Of a DNA stretch of 64,000 nucleotides, positions 45,688-53,839 are shown in pieces. Within the stretch, counting starts at the first letter, position 1; every line of letters begins with the position of its first letter. Made by a program: the position numbers and the translations under genes. This DNA comes from Nocardioides sp. (GTDB taxonomy: Bacteria; Actinomycetota; Actinomycetes; Propionibacteriales; Nocardioidaceae), in the NCBI RefSeq assembly GCF_030019515.1, contig NZ_JASEEQ010000008.1, forward strand, positions 124,001-188,000, given 5' to 3'. The notes below the pieces were generated by a model. That model was not told where the DNA came from and made no database searches. It worked only from the letters and a program-made list of their open reading frames with translations.

Positions 45688-47552
45688 ACCAGCCCGCCGA
45701 CCGCGCCGACATCGGGACCGAGGCCGACACCGACGTCCGGCGCTGGCGGGGCGTGGCGGAGGTCGACGCCGACGAGGCGGCGGAGCGGATGACCGCCGGC
45801 GGCCTGGGGGGCGGTTCCCGGCGGCTGCTCCGCGAGCTGCTCGCGCCGTACCGCCGCGCGATCCAGGCGCTGGTCCTCATCGTCGTGGTCGAGAACGCCG
45901 CGCGGCTGTCGATCCCGTACCTCGTCAAGGAGGGCATCGACACCGGCATCCCGCCGATCCAGGAGTCCGGCGACCTCGATCCGCTGCTCCTGATCGTCGG
46001 GGCCGTGCTGGTGGCGACGCTGGTGCAGGCGGTGTCGCGCAACCTCTTCCTCGTGCGCTCGGGGCGGATCGGCCAGGACGTGCTCTTCGAGGTACGACGC
46101 CGGGTGTTCCGCCACTTCCAGGCGCTCAGCCCGGCGTTCCACGACGGCTACACCTCCGGGCGGGTGATCTCGCGGCAGACCTCTGATGTCGACGCGATCT
46201 ACGAGATGCTCGAGACGGGCTTCGACGGCCTGGTCACCGCCGCGCTCACCCTGGTCGGCACCGCCGGGATCCTGGTGCTCCTCGACGTGAAGCTCGGGCT
46301 GGTCGCGCTGCTGTGCGGCCCGTTCCTCGCCTGGCTGACCAACTGGTTCCGCAAGGAGTCCGCGCGCAGCTACCAGGTCACCCGCGAGAAGGTCGCGCTG
46401 GTCATCGTCCACTTCGTGGAGTCGATGGGCGGCATCCGCGCGGTGCAGGCCTTCCGGCGCGAGTCGCGCAACCAGGAGATCTTCGACGACGTCAACGACC
46501 AGTACCGCGCCGCCAACCTGGTCGCGTTCCGGCTGGTCGCCTGGTTCATGCCCGGCATCCGCCTGATCGGCAACATCACCATCGCGCTGGTCCTGCTGTA
46601 CGGCGGCTACCGCGCCTACCAGGGCGAGGTCACGATCGGCGTGCTCGCCGCGTTCCTGCTCTACCTGCGCCAGTTCTTCGAGCCGATGATGGAGATCTCG
46701 CAGTTCTACAACACCTTCCAGTCCGCGTCGGCCGCGCTCGACAAGCTCGCCGGCGTGCTGGACCAGGAGCCCGGTGTCCCCGAGCCCGAGCGTCCGCGCG
46801 ACCTTCCGCAGGCCCGCGGCGAGGTGCGCTTCGAGCATGTCGGCTTCGCGTACGTCGAGGGCCGCCCGGTGCTGCCCGACCTGCACCTCACGGTGCCCGC
46901 CGGCCAGACCCTCGCGCTGGTCGGCACCACCGGCGCCGGCAAGACCACCCTCGCCAAGCTCGCCACGCGCTTCTACGACCCGACCTCCGGGCGGGTGCTG
47001 CTCGACGGCGTCGACCTGCGCGAGCTGGCCTCGGACACCCTGCGTGACCGGGTCGTGATGGTCACCCAGGAGAACTACCTCTTCTCCGGGACCGTGGCCG
47101 ACAACATCCGCTTCGGTCGCCCGACGGCCACGCTGGAGGAGGTCGTCGCCGCGGCCGGTGCGCTGGGTGCCGACGACTTCATCCGGGCCCTGCCCGACGG
47201 CTACGACACCGACGTCAGCAACCGCGGCGGCCGGCTCAGCGCCGGCCAGCGCCAGCTGGTCGCGTTCGCCCGCGCCTTCCTCGCCGATCCCGCGGTGCTG
47301 ATCCTCGACGAGGCGACCTCGTCGCTGGACGTCCCGAGCGAGCGCCTGGTCCAGCGGGCGCTGCGCACCGTGCTGGCCGGGCGCACCGCGGTGATCATCG
47401 CCCACCGGCTCTCCACCGTGGAGATCGCCGACCGGGTGGTCGTCATGGAGCACGGCCGGATCGTCGAGGACGGGTCCCCCGAGGAGCTGGTCGCCGCGGG
47501 CTCGGGCCGCTTCTCCGACCTGCACCGCGCCTGGCTCGACTCGCTGGCCTGA
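45684..47552 (+). CDS. ABC exporter half-transporter with consensus Walker B
   Basis: A 622-residue partner of the preceding gene. The cytoplasmic N-terminal extension is about 50 residues, the membrane domain about 55-350, and the nucleotide-binding domain about 370-615. Walker A is VGTTGAGKTTLAKL and Walker B VLILDEATSSLD has the catalytic Glu. The signature is LSAGQRQLVAFAR, slightly off consensus, as often seen opposite a degenerate site. The two half-transporters thus form one competent and one degenerate ATP site. Confidence 0.9.
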   Translation: MNQPADRADIGTEADTDVRRWRGVAEVDADEAAERMTAGGLGGGSRRLLRELLAPYRRAIQALVLIVVVENAARLSIPYLVKEGIDTGIPPIQESGDLDPLLLIVGAVLVATLVQAVSRNLFLVRSGRIGQDVLFEVRRRVFRHFQALSPAFHDGYTSGRVISRQTSDVDAIYEMLETGFDGLVTAALTLVGTAGILVLLDVKLGLVALLCGPFLAWLTNWFRKESARSYQVTREKVALVIVHFVESMGGIRAVQAFRRESRNQEIFDDVNDQYRAANLVAFRLVAWFMPGIRLIGNITIALVLLYGGYRAYQGEVTIGVLAAFLLYLRQFFEPMMEISQFYNTFQSASAALDKLAGVLDQEPGVPEPERPRDLPQARGEVRFEHVGFAYVEGRPVLPDLHLTVPAGQTLALVGTTGAGKTTLAKLATRFYDPTSGRVLLDGVDLRELASDTLRDRVVMVTQENYLFSGTVADNIRFGRPTATLEEVVAAAGALGADDFIRALPDGYDTDVSNRGGRLSAGQRQLVAFARAFLADPAVLILDEATSSLDVPSERLVQRALRTVLAGRTAVIIAHRLSTVEIADRVVVMEHGRIVEDGSPEELVAAGSGRFSDLHRAWLDSLA

Positions 47553-47575
47553 GCGCTGGCCGGCGCCGGCTCGGC

Positions 47576-47629
47576 CCGGGACGTCATCCGGTCGGTGTCA
47601 CCTGCGGCTCCAGCCGGATGACCTCCCGG
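47576..47629. terminator. Inverted repeat after ABC exporter operon
   Basis: CCGGGACGTCATCCGG (47576-47591) and CCGGATGACCTCCCGG (47614-47629) pair at 15 of 16 positions. It shares GGGACGTCAT with the hairpin at 34313. Confidence 0.6.
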
Positions 47630-47635
47630 CACCGC

Positions 47636-47641
47636 TAGCCT
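47636..47641 (+). promoter_or_regulatory. -10 element TAGCCT, leaderless start
   Basis: It ends 7 bases before ATG 47649. Confidence 0.4.
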
Positions 47642-47648
47642 GTCGCGC

Positions 47649-49058
47649 ATGACGGACCTTGCGCATGCCGGAGTGGCCGAGACCGCACGACTGGTGGCGG
47701 GAGGTGAGGTCTCGGCGCGCGGCGCGGTCGAGCTCGCCCTGGCCCGCATCGCGGAGCGCGACCGCGGCCTGAACGCCATCTCGCAGCTGATGGTCGACGC
47801 CGCGATCGCCGAGGCCCAGGCGCGCGACGAGGCGCTGGCCGCCGGCGGTCCGGTCGGGCCGCTGCACGGCGTACCGCTCGTGATCAAGGAGGAGATCGAC
47901 GTCGCCGGCACGGTGACCACGTTCGGCGGCGAGGCCAACTCCACGCCGGCGGCCGCCGACGCCGAGGTGGTACGCCGACTCCGCGTGGCCGGTGCGGTGA
48001 TCGTCGCGAAGACCACCATGCCGGAGTTCGGCGCGTTCCCGTTCACCGAGTCCGCCTCGCGCGGGGTGACCCGCAACCCCTGGGACCGGGGCCGTACCCC
48101 GGGAGGCTCCAGCGGCGGGACCGCTGTGGCGGTGTCGGCCGGCATGGTGCCGGCCGGGATGGGCGGCGACGGCGGCGGCTCGATCCGGATCCCGAGCGCC
48201 AGCTGCGGGCTGTTCGGGCTCAAGCCCCAGCGTGGCCGGGTGACCACCGCGCCGCACCCGCACCTGTGGTGGGCGCTGGGGACGGCCGGGCCGCTGACGC
48301 GCAGCGTGCTCGACAGCGCGCTGGTCTACGACGCGATCCGCGGCAATGTCGACGGTGACCTCTACACCGCCGGCGGCGACGAGCCGTTCGTCGCGGCGGC
48401 CGGCCGCGAGCCCGGCCGGCTGCGGATCGGCTGGTCGGTCAAGCCGGTCAGCCTGGGCGTGCGCCCCGACCCCGTGCACGTGCGCGCCGTCCAGGACACC
48501 GCGCGGCTGCTGGCCGACCTGGGCCACGACGTCCGCGAGATCGACCCGCGCTACCCCGACCCCACGGCCGCGTTCGTGCCGCAGTTCTTCGCCGGCATCC
48601 GCGCCGAGGCCGACCAGGTCGAGCACTTCGAGCGGCTCGAGCGGCGCACCCGCGAGACCTACCGGCTCGGCTCCTGGGTGACCCAGAAGGTCATCGACGG
48701 CGCCCTGCGCCGGAGCGAGCAGGTGTCGGCGAAGGCGAACCGGGTCTTCGACGGGCCGGACGGCGTCGACGTGCTGCTCACCCCGGCCATCGCGCACCGG
48801 CCGCCGCGGGTCGGCCGCCTCGACGGCGTCGGCACCGTGCGCGCCTCGCTGCGGGCGATGCCCTCGATCGCCTACGCCGCGCTGTGGAACGTCGCCGGCA
48901 ACCCGGCCGCGTCGCTGCCGTGCGGCCTCGCCGCGGACGGCCTCCCGGTCGCGGTCCAGCTGGTCGGCCGCACCGACGACGAGGCCACCCTGTTCTCCCT
49001 CTCCGCCCAGCTCGAGGCAGCCCGGCCCTGGCCGCTGGTCGCGGGCGACGCGTCCTGA
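47649..49058 (+). CDS. Amidase-signature family amidase
   Basis: A 469-residue amidase with the Ser-cisSer-Lys triad: Lys in PLVIKEEID (about residue 79), cis-Ser in TPGGSSGGTAV (about 154), and nucleophile Ser in GGDGGGSIRIPSA (about 178). It hydrolyses carboxylic amides; the natural substrate is unknown. It is not GatA, as no gatB or gatC is near and the length and start differ. The stop overlaps the ATG of a decayed ABC ATPase gene (TGATG), so the two were once coupled. Confidence 0.88.
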   Translation: MTDLAHAGVAETARLVAGGEVSARGAVELALARIAERDRGLNAISQLMVDAAIAEAQARDEALAAGGPVGPLHGVPLVIKEEIDVAGTVTTFGGEANSTPAAADAEVVRRLRVAGAVIVAKTTMPEFGAFPFTESASRGVTRNPWDRGRTPGGSSGGTAVAVSAGMVPAGMGGDGGGSIRIPSASCGLFGLKPQRGRVTTAPHPHLWWALGTAGPLTRSVLDSALVYDAIRGNVDGDLYTAGGDEPFVAAAGREPGRLRIGWSVKPVSLGVRPDPVHVRAVQDTARLLADLGHDVREIDPRYPDPTAAFVPQFFAGIRAEADQVEHFERLERRTRETYRLGSWVTQKVIDGALRRSEQVSAKANRVFDGPDGVDVLLTPAIAHRPPRVGRLDGVGTVRASLRAMPSIAYAALWNVAGNPAASLPCGLAADGLPVAVQLVGRTDDEATLFSLSAQLEAARPWPLVAGDAS

Positions 49059-49302
49059 TGCCGGCCATCGAGGTCGTCGACCTCACCATGACGGACGGCG
49101 AGCTGCGGGCGGTCGACGGCGTGGCCTGACCGTCGGCGAGGGGAGCTCTGCGTCCTCGGCCCCGACGGCGTGGGCAGGACCACGCTGCTGGAGCTGGTCG
49201 AGGGGCTGCGCCGCCCGGTCGCCGGGCCCACGACCCTCCTCGCCGAGCTGGTCTGGCCGGGCAGCCTCGCCGGAGAGCTCCTCGAACGGCCGGGGCTACC
49301 CG
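49058..49302 (+). pseudogene. Decayed ABC transporter ATPase, N-terminal part
   Basis: The start ATG overlaps the amidase stop. MPAIEVVDLTM and DGELRAVDGV read as an ABC ATPase beginning, then a TGA interrupts. Restoring one base gives LTVGEG and restoring a second gives ELCVLGPDGVGRTTLLELVE, a Walker A whose Lys has become Arg. The frame then runs through GLRRPVAG into palindromic repeat copy E and stops. At least two frameshifts, a lost catalytic Lys and truncation mark it as dead. Confidence 0.78.
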
Positions 49303-49372
49303 GAAAGCCTGCACTTATCGGCCGAAGTTTCGGCCGATAAGTGACAACTTCCCCGGGTACCCGGGGAAACCG
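49303..49372 (-). repeat. Palindromic repeat family, copy E
   Basis: About 70 bp in the orientation of copy B. It contains CCTGCACTTATCGGCCGAAG and a fully symmetric second dyad CTTATCGGCCGAA/TTCGGCCGATAAG (49314-49341), then a shortened 20-bp GTACCC palindrome (49349-49368). It lies at the broken end of the ABC ATPase pseudogene. Confidence 0.9.
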
Positions 49373-49403
49373 CCGCCGGCCGAGCCCCGGCCCGGGGTCA
49401 GGT

Positions 49404-50294
49404 TCAGGAGGCGAGCTCGTCGCGCGCGTCCGCCTCGGTGCCGTCGGTCACGAACCCGACCACGCTCGCCACGACCCCGGGGTCGGCCAGTACCCGGTTG
49501 TGCCCGAGCCCGCGGGTCTCCAGGTACGCCGCGCCCGGCCAGTGGGCGGTCAGCTCGCGGGCCGGGCCGGTGCCGACGCTGCGGTCGTCGCGGTCCTGCA
49601 CGACCAGCGCCTCCGGCAGGCCCGGACGCCGGGCGAGCAGCAGGGTCCGGAGCTCGTCGGGGCGGTAGCCGGTGCGCTTCTCGACCAGCCGGTCGGTGTG
49701 CCGCTGGATGCGGTCCCCGAAGCCGAGGAGCCGGCGGAAGTGCGCCGTGAACCCGGGCACGCCGTCGACCGGCGCGACCAGCACCACCCGCTCGGCGGTG
49801 AACCAGCCGTCGCGCAGCGCGAGCAGCAGGGACAGGGTGCCCAGCGAGTGGGCGACGACCGCCCGCGCCGGGCCGAACTCGGCGACGACGGCGTCCAGGG
49901 CCTGGCCGAGCTCGACCGCGTCGGTCGTCTCCGATCCGTGCAGGCCGGCGTCCGAGCGGCCGTGGGAGGGCCCGTCGTACGCCACCACCCGGTGCCCGGC
50001 GGCGACCAGCGGCTCGACGAAGTGCCGCATCTGGTCGCCGTTGCCGCCCCAGCCGTGCACCAGGTAGACCGGCGCCCCCTCGCCCCAGACCTGGCCGCGC
50101 AGGGTGCGCCCCTGCCAGCGCACCTCGAACGGGGTGCCGGTCGGCGCGACCAGCGGCATCCCGCGGGGGATGCGGAACCAGAGCCGCATCACCAGCCGGG
50201 CGCCCAGCGCCGGCGCCATCCGGTCGAGTGCGCCGAAGCCGGCGTGGGTAAGAGTACGAACGATCGTGCTTTTCAACGAGCCTGACGATGCCAT
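49404..50294 (-). CDS. Alpha/beta hydrolase
   Basis: A 296-residue hydrolase. The oxyanion motif is LVHGWGGNG (about residue 78), nucleophile Ser is in VAHSLGTLS (about 149), the acid is in VQDRDDRSV (about 235), and His is in GLGHNRV (about 264). No signal peptide is seen. ATG 50294 is supported by GAGAGGAA 6 bases upstream. A sequence matching the element upstream of the neighbouring tetR lies inside codons 7-13, suggesting repression by that regulator. The substrate is unknown, possibly an ester or lipid. Confidence 0.85.
   Translation of the reverse strand: MASSGSLKSTIVRTLTHAGFGALDRMAPALGARLVMRLWFRIPRGMPLVAPTGTPFEVRWQGRTLRGQVWGEGAPVYLVHGWGGNGDQMRHFVEPLVAAGHRVVAYDGPSHGRSDAGLHGSETTDAVELGQALDAVVAEFGPARAVVAHSLGTLSLLLALRDGWFTAERVVLVAPVDGVPGFTAHFRRLLGFGDRIQRHTDRLVEKRTGYRPDELRTLLLARRPGLPEALVVQDRDDRSVGTGPARELTAHWPGAAYLETRGLGHNRVLADPGVVASVVGFVTDGTEADARDELAS
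50257..50274. promoter_or_regulatory. Putative TetR operator 1 (in hydrolase 5' end)
   Basis: CGAACGATCGTGCTTTTC on the plus strand. Its complement matches 16 of 17 bases at 50941-50957. The ACGATCGT centre is self-complementary, as expected for a TetR dimer. Confidence 0.55.
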
Positions 50295-50340
50295 GACGGG
50301 TTCCTCTCGGGAGCGGGTGCGGGGTCGGGGGTGTCGGGGG

Positions 50341-50931
50341 TCAGCGCGGGCGGGCCGACGCGACGAGCCGCTCGAAGGCGGTGCGCGCGCGATCGGTGGC
50401 GTCGGGGGCGCGCAGCATCCGGCAGCTGTAGTGGTGGGCGAGGATGATCCCCTGGAGCTCGAAGGCGAACTGCTCGAGGTCGAGGTCGGCGGCGAGGTCG
50501 CCCTCGGCGACCGCCGTCGCCACGATCGTCATCACGGTCTCGGCCTTGTCGCGCTCCGAGCGGAGCAGCTCATCGCGGACCGGCCCCTCCTGATCGTCGA
50601 ACTCGCTGACGGCGTCGATGAACAGGCAGCCGCCGGCGAACCCGCCCTGCTGCCAGGCCAGCCAGTGCTCGAAGAGCGCGCGGACCCGCTGGTCGCCGCG
50701 GGGCGTCGCGAGGGTCGGGCGCAGCACCCGATCGACGAAGCGCTCCCGGGCGCGGCCCAGCACGCCGATCTGGAGCGCCTCCTTGGAGGCGAAGTGGCCG
50801 AACAGGCCGCTCTTGGAGAGTCCGGTCTGCGTGGCGAGGGTGCCGATCGTCAGCCCACCGAGACCGACCCGGGAGGCCAGGTCCGCCGCCTCGTCGAGGA
50901 TCGCGGTGCGGGTCTCGGTGCCCTTGGTCAT
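50341..50931 (-). CDS. TetR-family transcriptional regulator
   Basis: A 196-residue repressor. The N-terminal helix-turn-helix (residues 8-55) reads TIGTLATQTGLSKSGLFGHF, and the ligand-binding domain occupies 80-190. It sits between the hydrolase gene (same strand, 46 bases downstream) and the divergent SDR gene. A near-identical 17-base element occurs 10 bases upstream of its start and again in the hydrolase gene, so it likely controls itself, the hydrolase and the SDR. The ligand is unknown, possibly a lipid or aldehyde-type metabolite. Confidence 0.9.
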   Translation of the reverse strand: MTKGTETRTAILDEAADLASRVGLGGLTIGTLATQTGLSKSGLFGHFASKEALQIGVLGRARERFVDRVLRPTLATPRGDQRVRALFEHWLAWQQGGFAGGCLFIDAVSEFDDQEGPVRDELLRSERDKAETVMTIVATAVAEGDLAADLDLEQFAFELQGIILAHHYSCRMLRAPDATDRARTAFERLVASARPR

Positions 50932-50940
50932 TGGCCAAGA

Positions 50941-50957
50941 AAAGCACGACCGTTCGG
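50941..50957. promoter_or_regulatory. Putative TetR operator 2 (tetR/SDR divergent promoter)
   Basis: AAAAGCACGACCGTTCG, 10 bases upstream of the tetR start and 41 bases upstream of the SDR -10. Same motif as operator 1 with one mismatch. Confidence 0.6.
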
Positions 50958-50997
50958 ATGCGTCAAGGGCCCGGCGCTCGCGCGGCGGGGCTCCGCT

Positions 50998-51003
50998 ACC
51001 GTC
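50998..51003 (+). promoter_or_regulatory. -10 element TACCGT, leaderless start
   Basis: It ends 5 bases before ATG 51009. Confidence 0.4.
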
Positions 51004-51008
51004 CTGCC

Positions 51009-51875
51009 ATGGGACTGCTCCTCGCCACCCCGCGGGCCCGCGCCGCCCGGGCGCTGCGCCGGCTGGTCCACGACCCGGGCAGCCCGCTCGCCGGGCGCAC
51101 CGTGCTGGTCACCGGGGCGTCCTCCGGGATCGGGGAGGCCACCGCGCTGGCCGTGGCCCGGGCCGGAGCCACCGTGCTGCTCGTGGCGCGCCGGCCCGAG
51201 GAGCTCGAGCGGGTCCGCCAGGAGATCGAGGAGACCGGTGGCCGCGCCGCGGCGTACCCCTGCGACCTGACCGACGGTGATGCCGTCGACACGCTGGTCG
51301 CGCAGGTGCTGGCCGCGCACGGCGCGGTCGACTACCTGGTCAACAACGCGGGCCGCTCGATCCGGCGGTCCCTGGACCTGACCCAGGACCGCTTCCACGA
51401 CTTCGAGCGCACCATGGCGATCAACTACTTCGGCCCGGTGCGGCTGACCATGGGGCTGTTGCCGGCGATGCGCGAGCAGGGCTTCGGGCACGTCGTCAAC
51501 GTGCTCAGCTGGGGCGTGCAGATGAAGGCGCCGAAGTTCAGCGCCTACCTCGCCTCCAAGACGGCGCTCGACACCTGGAGCCGGATCGCCGGGCGCGAGA
51601 CCTACGGCGACGGCGTCACCTTCACCAACATCCGCTTCTCGCTGGTGCGCACGGCGATGTCCGCGCCGACCGAGGCGTACGCCGGCCGGGGTGCCAGCCC
51701 CGAGCAGGCGGCCGCCCGGGTGGTGCGCGCGCTGGAGGACCGGCCGGTGACGGTGAACACCCCCGCCGGCGACGTCGGCGAGCTGCTGAACATCCTGGCG
51801 CCCCGCCTCAGCGACTGGCTCTTCCACCGCTTCGACGCGATGTTCCCCGACTCCAGGGCCGCCCGCGGCGAGTGA
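51009..51875 (+). CDS. Short-chain dehydrogenase/reductase
   Basis: A 288-residue classical SDR. The cofactor motif is TGASSGIG (residues 36-43) and the structural motif is NNAG (about 115). The catalytic triad has Ser in LSWGVQMKA (about 163), Tyr and Lys in SAYLASK (about 177 and 181). An Arg-rich residue after the second strand (VARRPEE) suggests NADPH. The C-terminal extension is hydrophobic. It is divergent from tetR and likely works with the alpha/beta hydrolase on a common substrate. Confidence 0.88.
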   Translation: MGLLLATPRARAARALRRLVHDPGSPLAGRTVLVTGASSGIGEATALAVARAGATVLLVARRPEELERVRQEIEETGGRAAAYPCDLTDGDAVDTLVAQVLAAHGAVDYLVNNAGRSIRRSLDLTQDRFHDFERTMAINYFGPVRLTMGLLPAMREQGFGHVVNVLSWGVQMKAPKFSAYLASKTALDTWSRIAGRETYGDGVTFTNIRFSLVRTAMSAPTEAYAGRGASPEQAAARVVRALEDRPVTVNTPAGDVGELLNILAPRLSDWLFHRFDAMFPDSRAARGE

Positions 51876-51917
51876 CCCGTCTGCTGTAACGCCGTGTTAC
51901 CGCGAGGAGGCGGCCGC

Positions 51918-52679
51918 TCAGGCCCGCTCGGACCCGACGATGCTGAGCTGCACCCCGGCGGGGTCGGCGAGCACCGCGAGCCGGCCGTACGGCGTGTCGT
52001 GCGGGCCGGTGTCCGGCAGCCGGCTGCCGCCGAGCTCGAGGGCACGCGCCAGCGTGGCGTCCGCGTCCTCGACCTGGATGTAGAACACCCAGGCCGACGG
52101 CTGGCCGTCGAAGTGCCCGGTCGCGTCCATGATGCCGGCGAGCGCGTCCTCGTCCCTGCCCAGCGTCGTGTACCGGAACTCCGGGGTGTCGCTCATCGTG
52201 TGGGTCGACCAGCCGAACACGTCGCGGTAGAACGCGATGGCCGCCGGGTAGTCGGTGGTGTGCAGTTCGAACCACGACGGCGCCCCGGTCTCGGCGCGTA
52301 CCGCGGTGCCCTCGAACTCCAGCGGCTGCCAGACGCCGACCGCGGCGCCGGCGGGGTCGGCGACCACCGCCATGTGGCCCAGGTCGCCGACCTGCATCGG
52401 CTCGACGAGCACCTGCCCGCCGTGCTGCCGGGCGGCCGCGACGGTGGCCGCCGCATCGGCGCTGCGGAGGTAGATCGACCAGGTGTCGGGGGCGCCGATC
52501 TCGTTGCGCATCAGCCCGGCGACCGGCGCGCCGTCGCGCAGGAACTGCGCGTAGCCGCCGTACTCCGGGCCGCTGTCCTGCACGGTCCAGCCGAACAGCT
52601 CGCCGTAGAACGAGCGGGCGGTGTCGGTGTCGGTCGTGAACAGCTCGATCCAGGTCGGCGCTCCGGGGACGTTGCTCAT
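51918..52679 (-). CDS. Two-domain VOC (glyoxalase-like) protein
   Basis: 253 residues with two tandem vicinal-oxygen-chelate domains (about residues 8-120 and 132-250). Each begins WIELFTTD or WFELHTTD, continues AxxFYxxxFGW, and ends with VVADPAGA or VLADPAGV. The family includes dioxygenases, glyoxalases and CFP-30B-like proteins; metal ligands are not clear, so no reaction is assigned. It is convergent with the SDR gene across a 42-base gap that contains a weak GTAAC-GTTAC hairpin. Confidence 0.85.
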   Translation of the reverse strand: MSNVPGAPTWIELFTTDTDTARSFYGELFGWTVQDSGPEYGGYAQFLRDGAPVAGLMRNEIGAPDTWSIYLRSADAAATVAAARQHGGQVLVEPMQVGDLGHMAVVADPAGAAVGVWQPLEFEGTAVRAETGAPSWFELHTTDYPAAIAFYRDVFGWSTHTMSDTPEFRYTTLGRDEDALAGIMDATGHFDGQPSAWVFYIQVEDADATLARALELGGSRLPDTGPHDTPYGRLAVLADPAGVQLSIVGSERA

Positions 52680-52792
52680 CGTCGGCTCCTCAGGGTCGTG
52701 GGCGTCGGGGTCCGTCCTGGATACGACCGGGCGAGGCCGCCGTTCTCATCGGCCCGGTGCCACCGGATCCGCCACTCCCGACGACCCGGCCG

Positions 52793-53746
52793 TCAGCTCG
52801 CCTTGCGGGCCGCGGTCCTCTTGGCGGGCTTCTTGGCCGCTGCCTTCTTCGCGGGCGCCTTCTTGGCGGTCTTGTTGGCGGGCTTCTTGGCGGCCGCCTT
52901 CCTCGCCGGCTCCTGCTCCTCGTCGGCCTCGCCCGCCCCGCCCTCCGCTGCGGGGGTCTCCCCGCGAGCGGACTTGGCCGCGTCGACGGAGCGCTGCAGG
53001 GCGGCCAGCAGGTCGACGACCTCGCCGGAGGACTTGGTCGACGTCGGCGTCCGCTTGACCTCGCCGCCCTCGACCTTGGTCTTCACGAGCGCCTCGACGG
53101 CCTCGGCGTAGTCGTCCTCGAACTCCGCGGGGTCGAAGTCGCCGGCGAGCGTCTCGACCAGCATGTTCGCCATCTTGACCTCGGCGGGCTTCACCGTGCC
53201 GGCGTCCACCGAGAAGTCCGGGGTGCGGACCTCGTCGGGCCACATCATCGTCTGCAGCACGATCACCTGTCCGTTCTCGGAGTCCTTCACCCGCAGCACC
53301 CCGACCGTGGTCCGCTGGCGCAGCGCGACGGTGACCACGGCCATCCGGTCGGCGTCCAGCAGCGCCTGGCGCAGCAGCGCGTAGGGCTTGGCGCCGGACT
53401 TCTCCGGCTCGAGGTAGTACGACTTCTCGAACAGCATCGGGTCGATCTGCTCGGACGGCACGAACTTCTCGACCGCGATCTCGCGCGACGACGTCGACGG
53501 CAGCTCGGCCAGGTCGTCGTCGGTGAGGACCACCATCTCGCCGTCCTCGGTCTCGTAGCCCTTGGCGATGTCGGCGTACGCGACCTCCTCGCCGTCCAGC
53601 GAGCACACCCGCTGGTACTTGATCCGCCCGCCGTCCTTGGCGTGGACCTGGCGGAACGAGACGTCGTGGGACTCCGTGGCGGCGTACAGCTTCACGGGCA
53701 CGCTGACGAGCCCGAACGACACTGCGCCCTTCCAGATCGCACGCAT
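52793..53746 (-). CDS. ku: Non-homologous end-joining protein Ku
   Basis: A 317-residue homodimeric DNA-end-binding protein. The Ku core (residues 1-250) starts MRAIWKGAVSFGLVSVPVKL and contains QRVCSLDGEEV and the ring-forming strands. The C-terminal 60 residues are a lysine/alanine tail (KKAPAKKAAAKKPAKR), a histone-like extension that in mycobacterial-type Ku contributes to DNA binding and LigD recruitment. GGAGGAGG spacing favours ATG 53746 over the ATG two codons earlier. It is divergent from the ligase gene across 93 bases, so both may share regulation. Confidence 0.94.
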   Translation of the reverse strand: MRAIWKGAVSFGLVSVPVKLYAATESHDVSFRQVHAKDGGRIKYQRVCSLDGEEVAYADIAKGYETEDGEMVVLTDDDLAELPSTSSREIAVEKFVPSEQIDPMLFEKSYYLEPEKSGAKPYALLRQALLDADRMAVVTVALRQRTTVGVLRVKDSENGQVIVLQTMMWPDEVRTPDFSVDAGTVKPAEVKMANMLVETLAGDFDPAEFEDDYAEAVEALVKTKVEGGEVKRTPTSTKSSGEVVDLLAALQRSVDAAKSARGETPAAEGGAGEADEEQEPARKAAAKKPANKTAKKAPAKKAAAKKPAKRTAARKAS

Positions 53747-53839
53747 CCGCATCCTCCTCCAAGGGGTGGTGCCCAGTGTGACTCATGGGAATGCCTGCAG
53801 TCATCGGTCGGGCGGCACCGGTCGGGCAGGATGGGGCGC

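Noticed and set aside
51886..51900. GTAAC-GCCGT-GTTAC as a strong terminator after the SDR gene
   Set aside because: Stem of only 5 bases; noted in the VOC entry but too weak to list separately.
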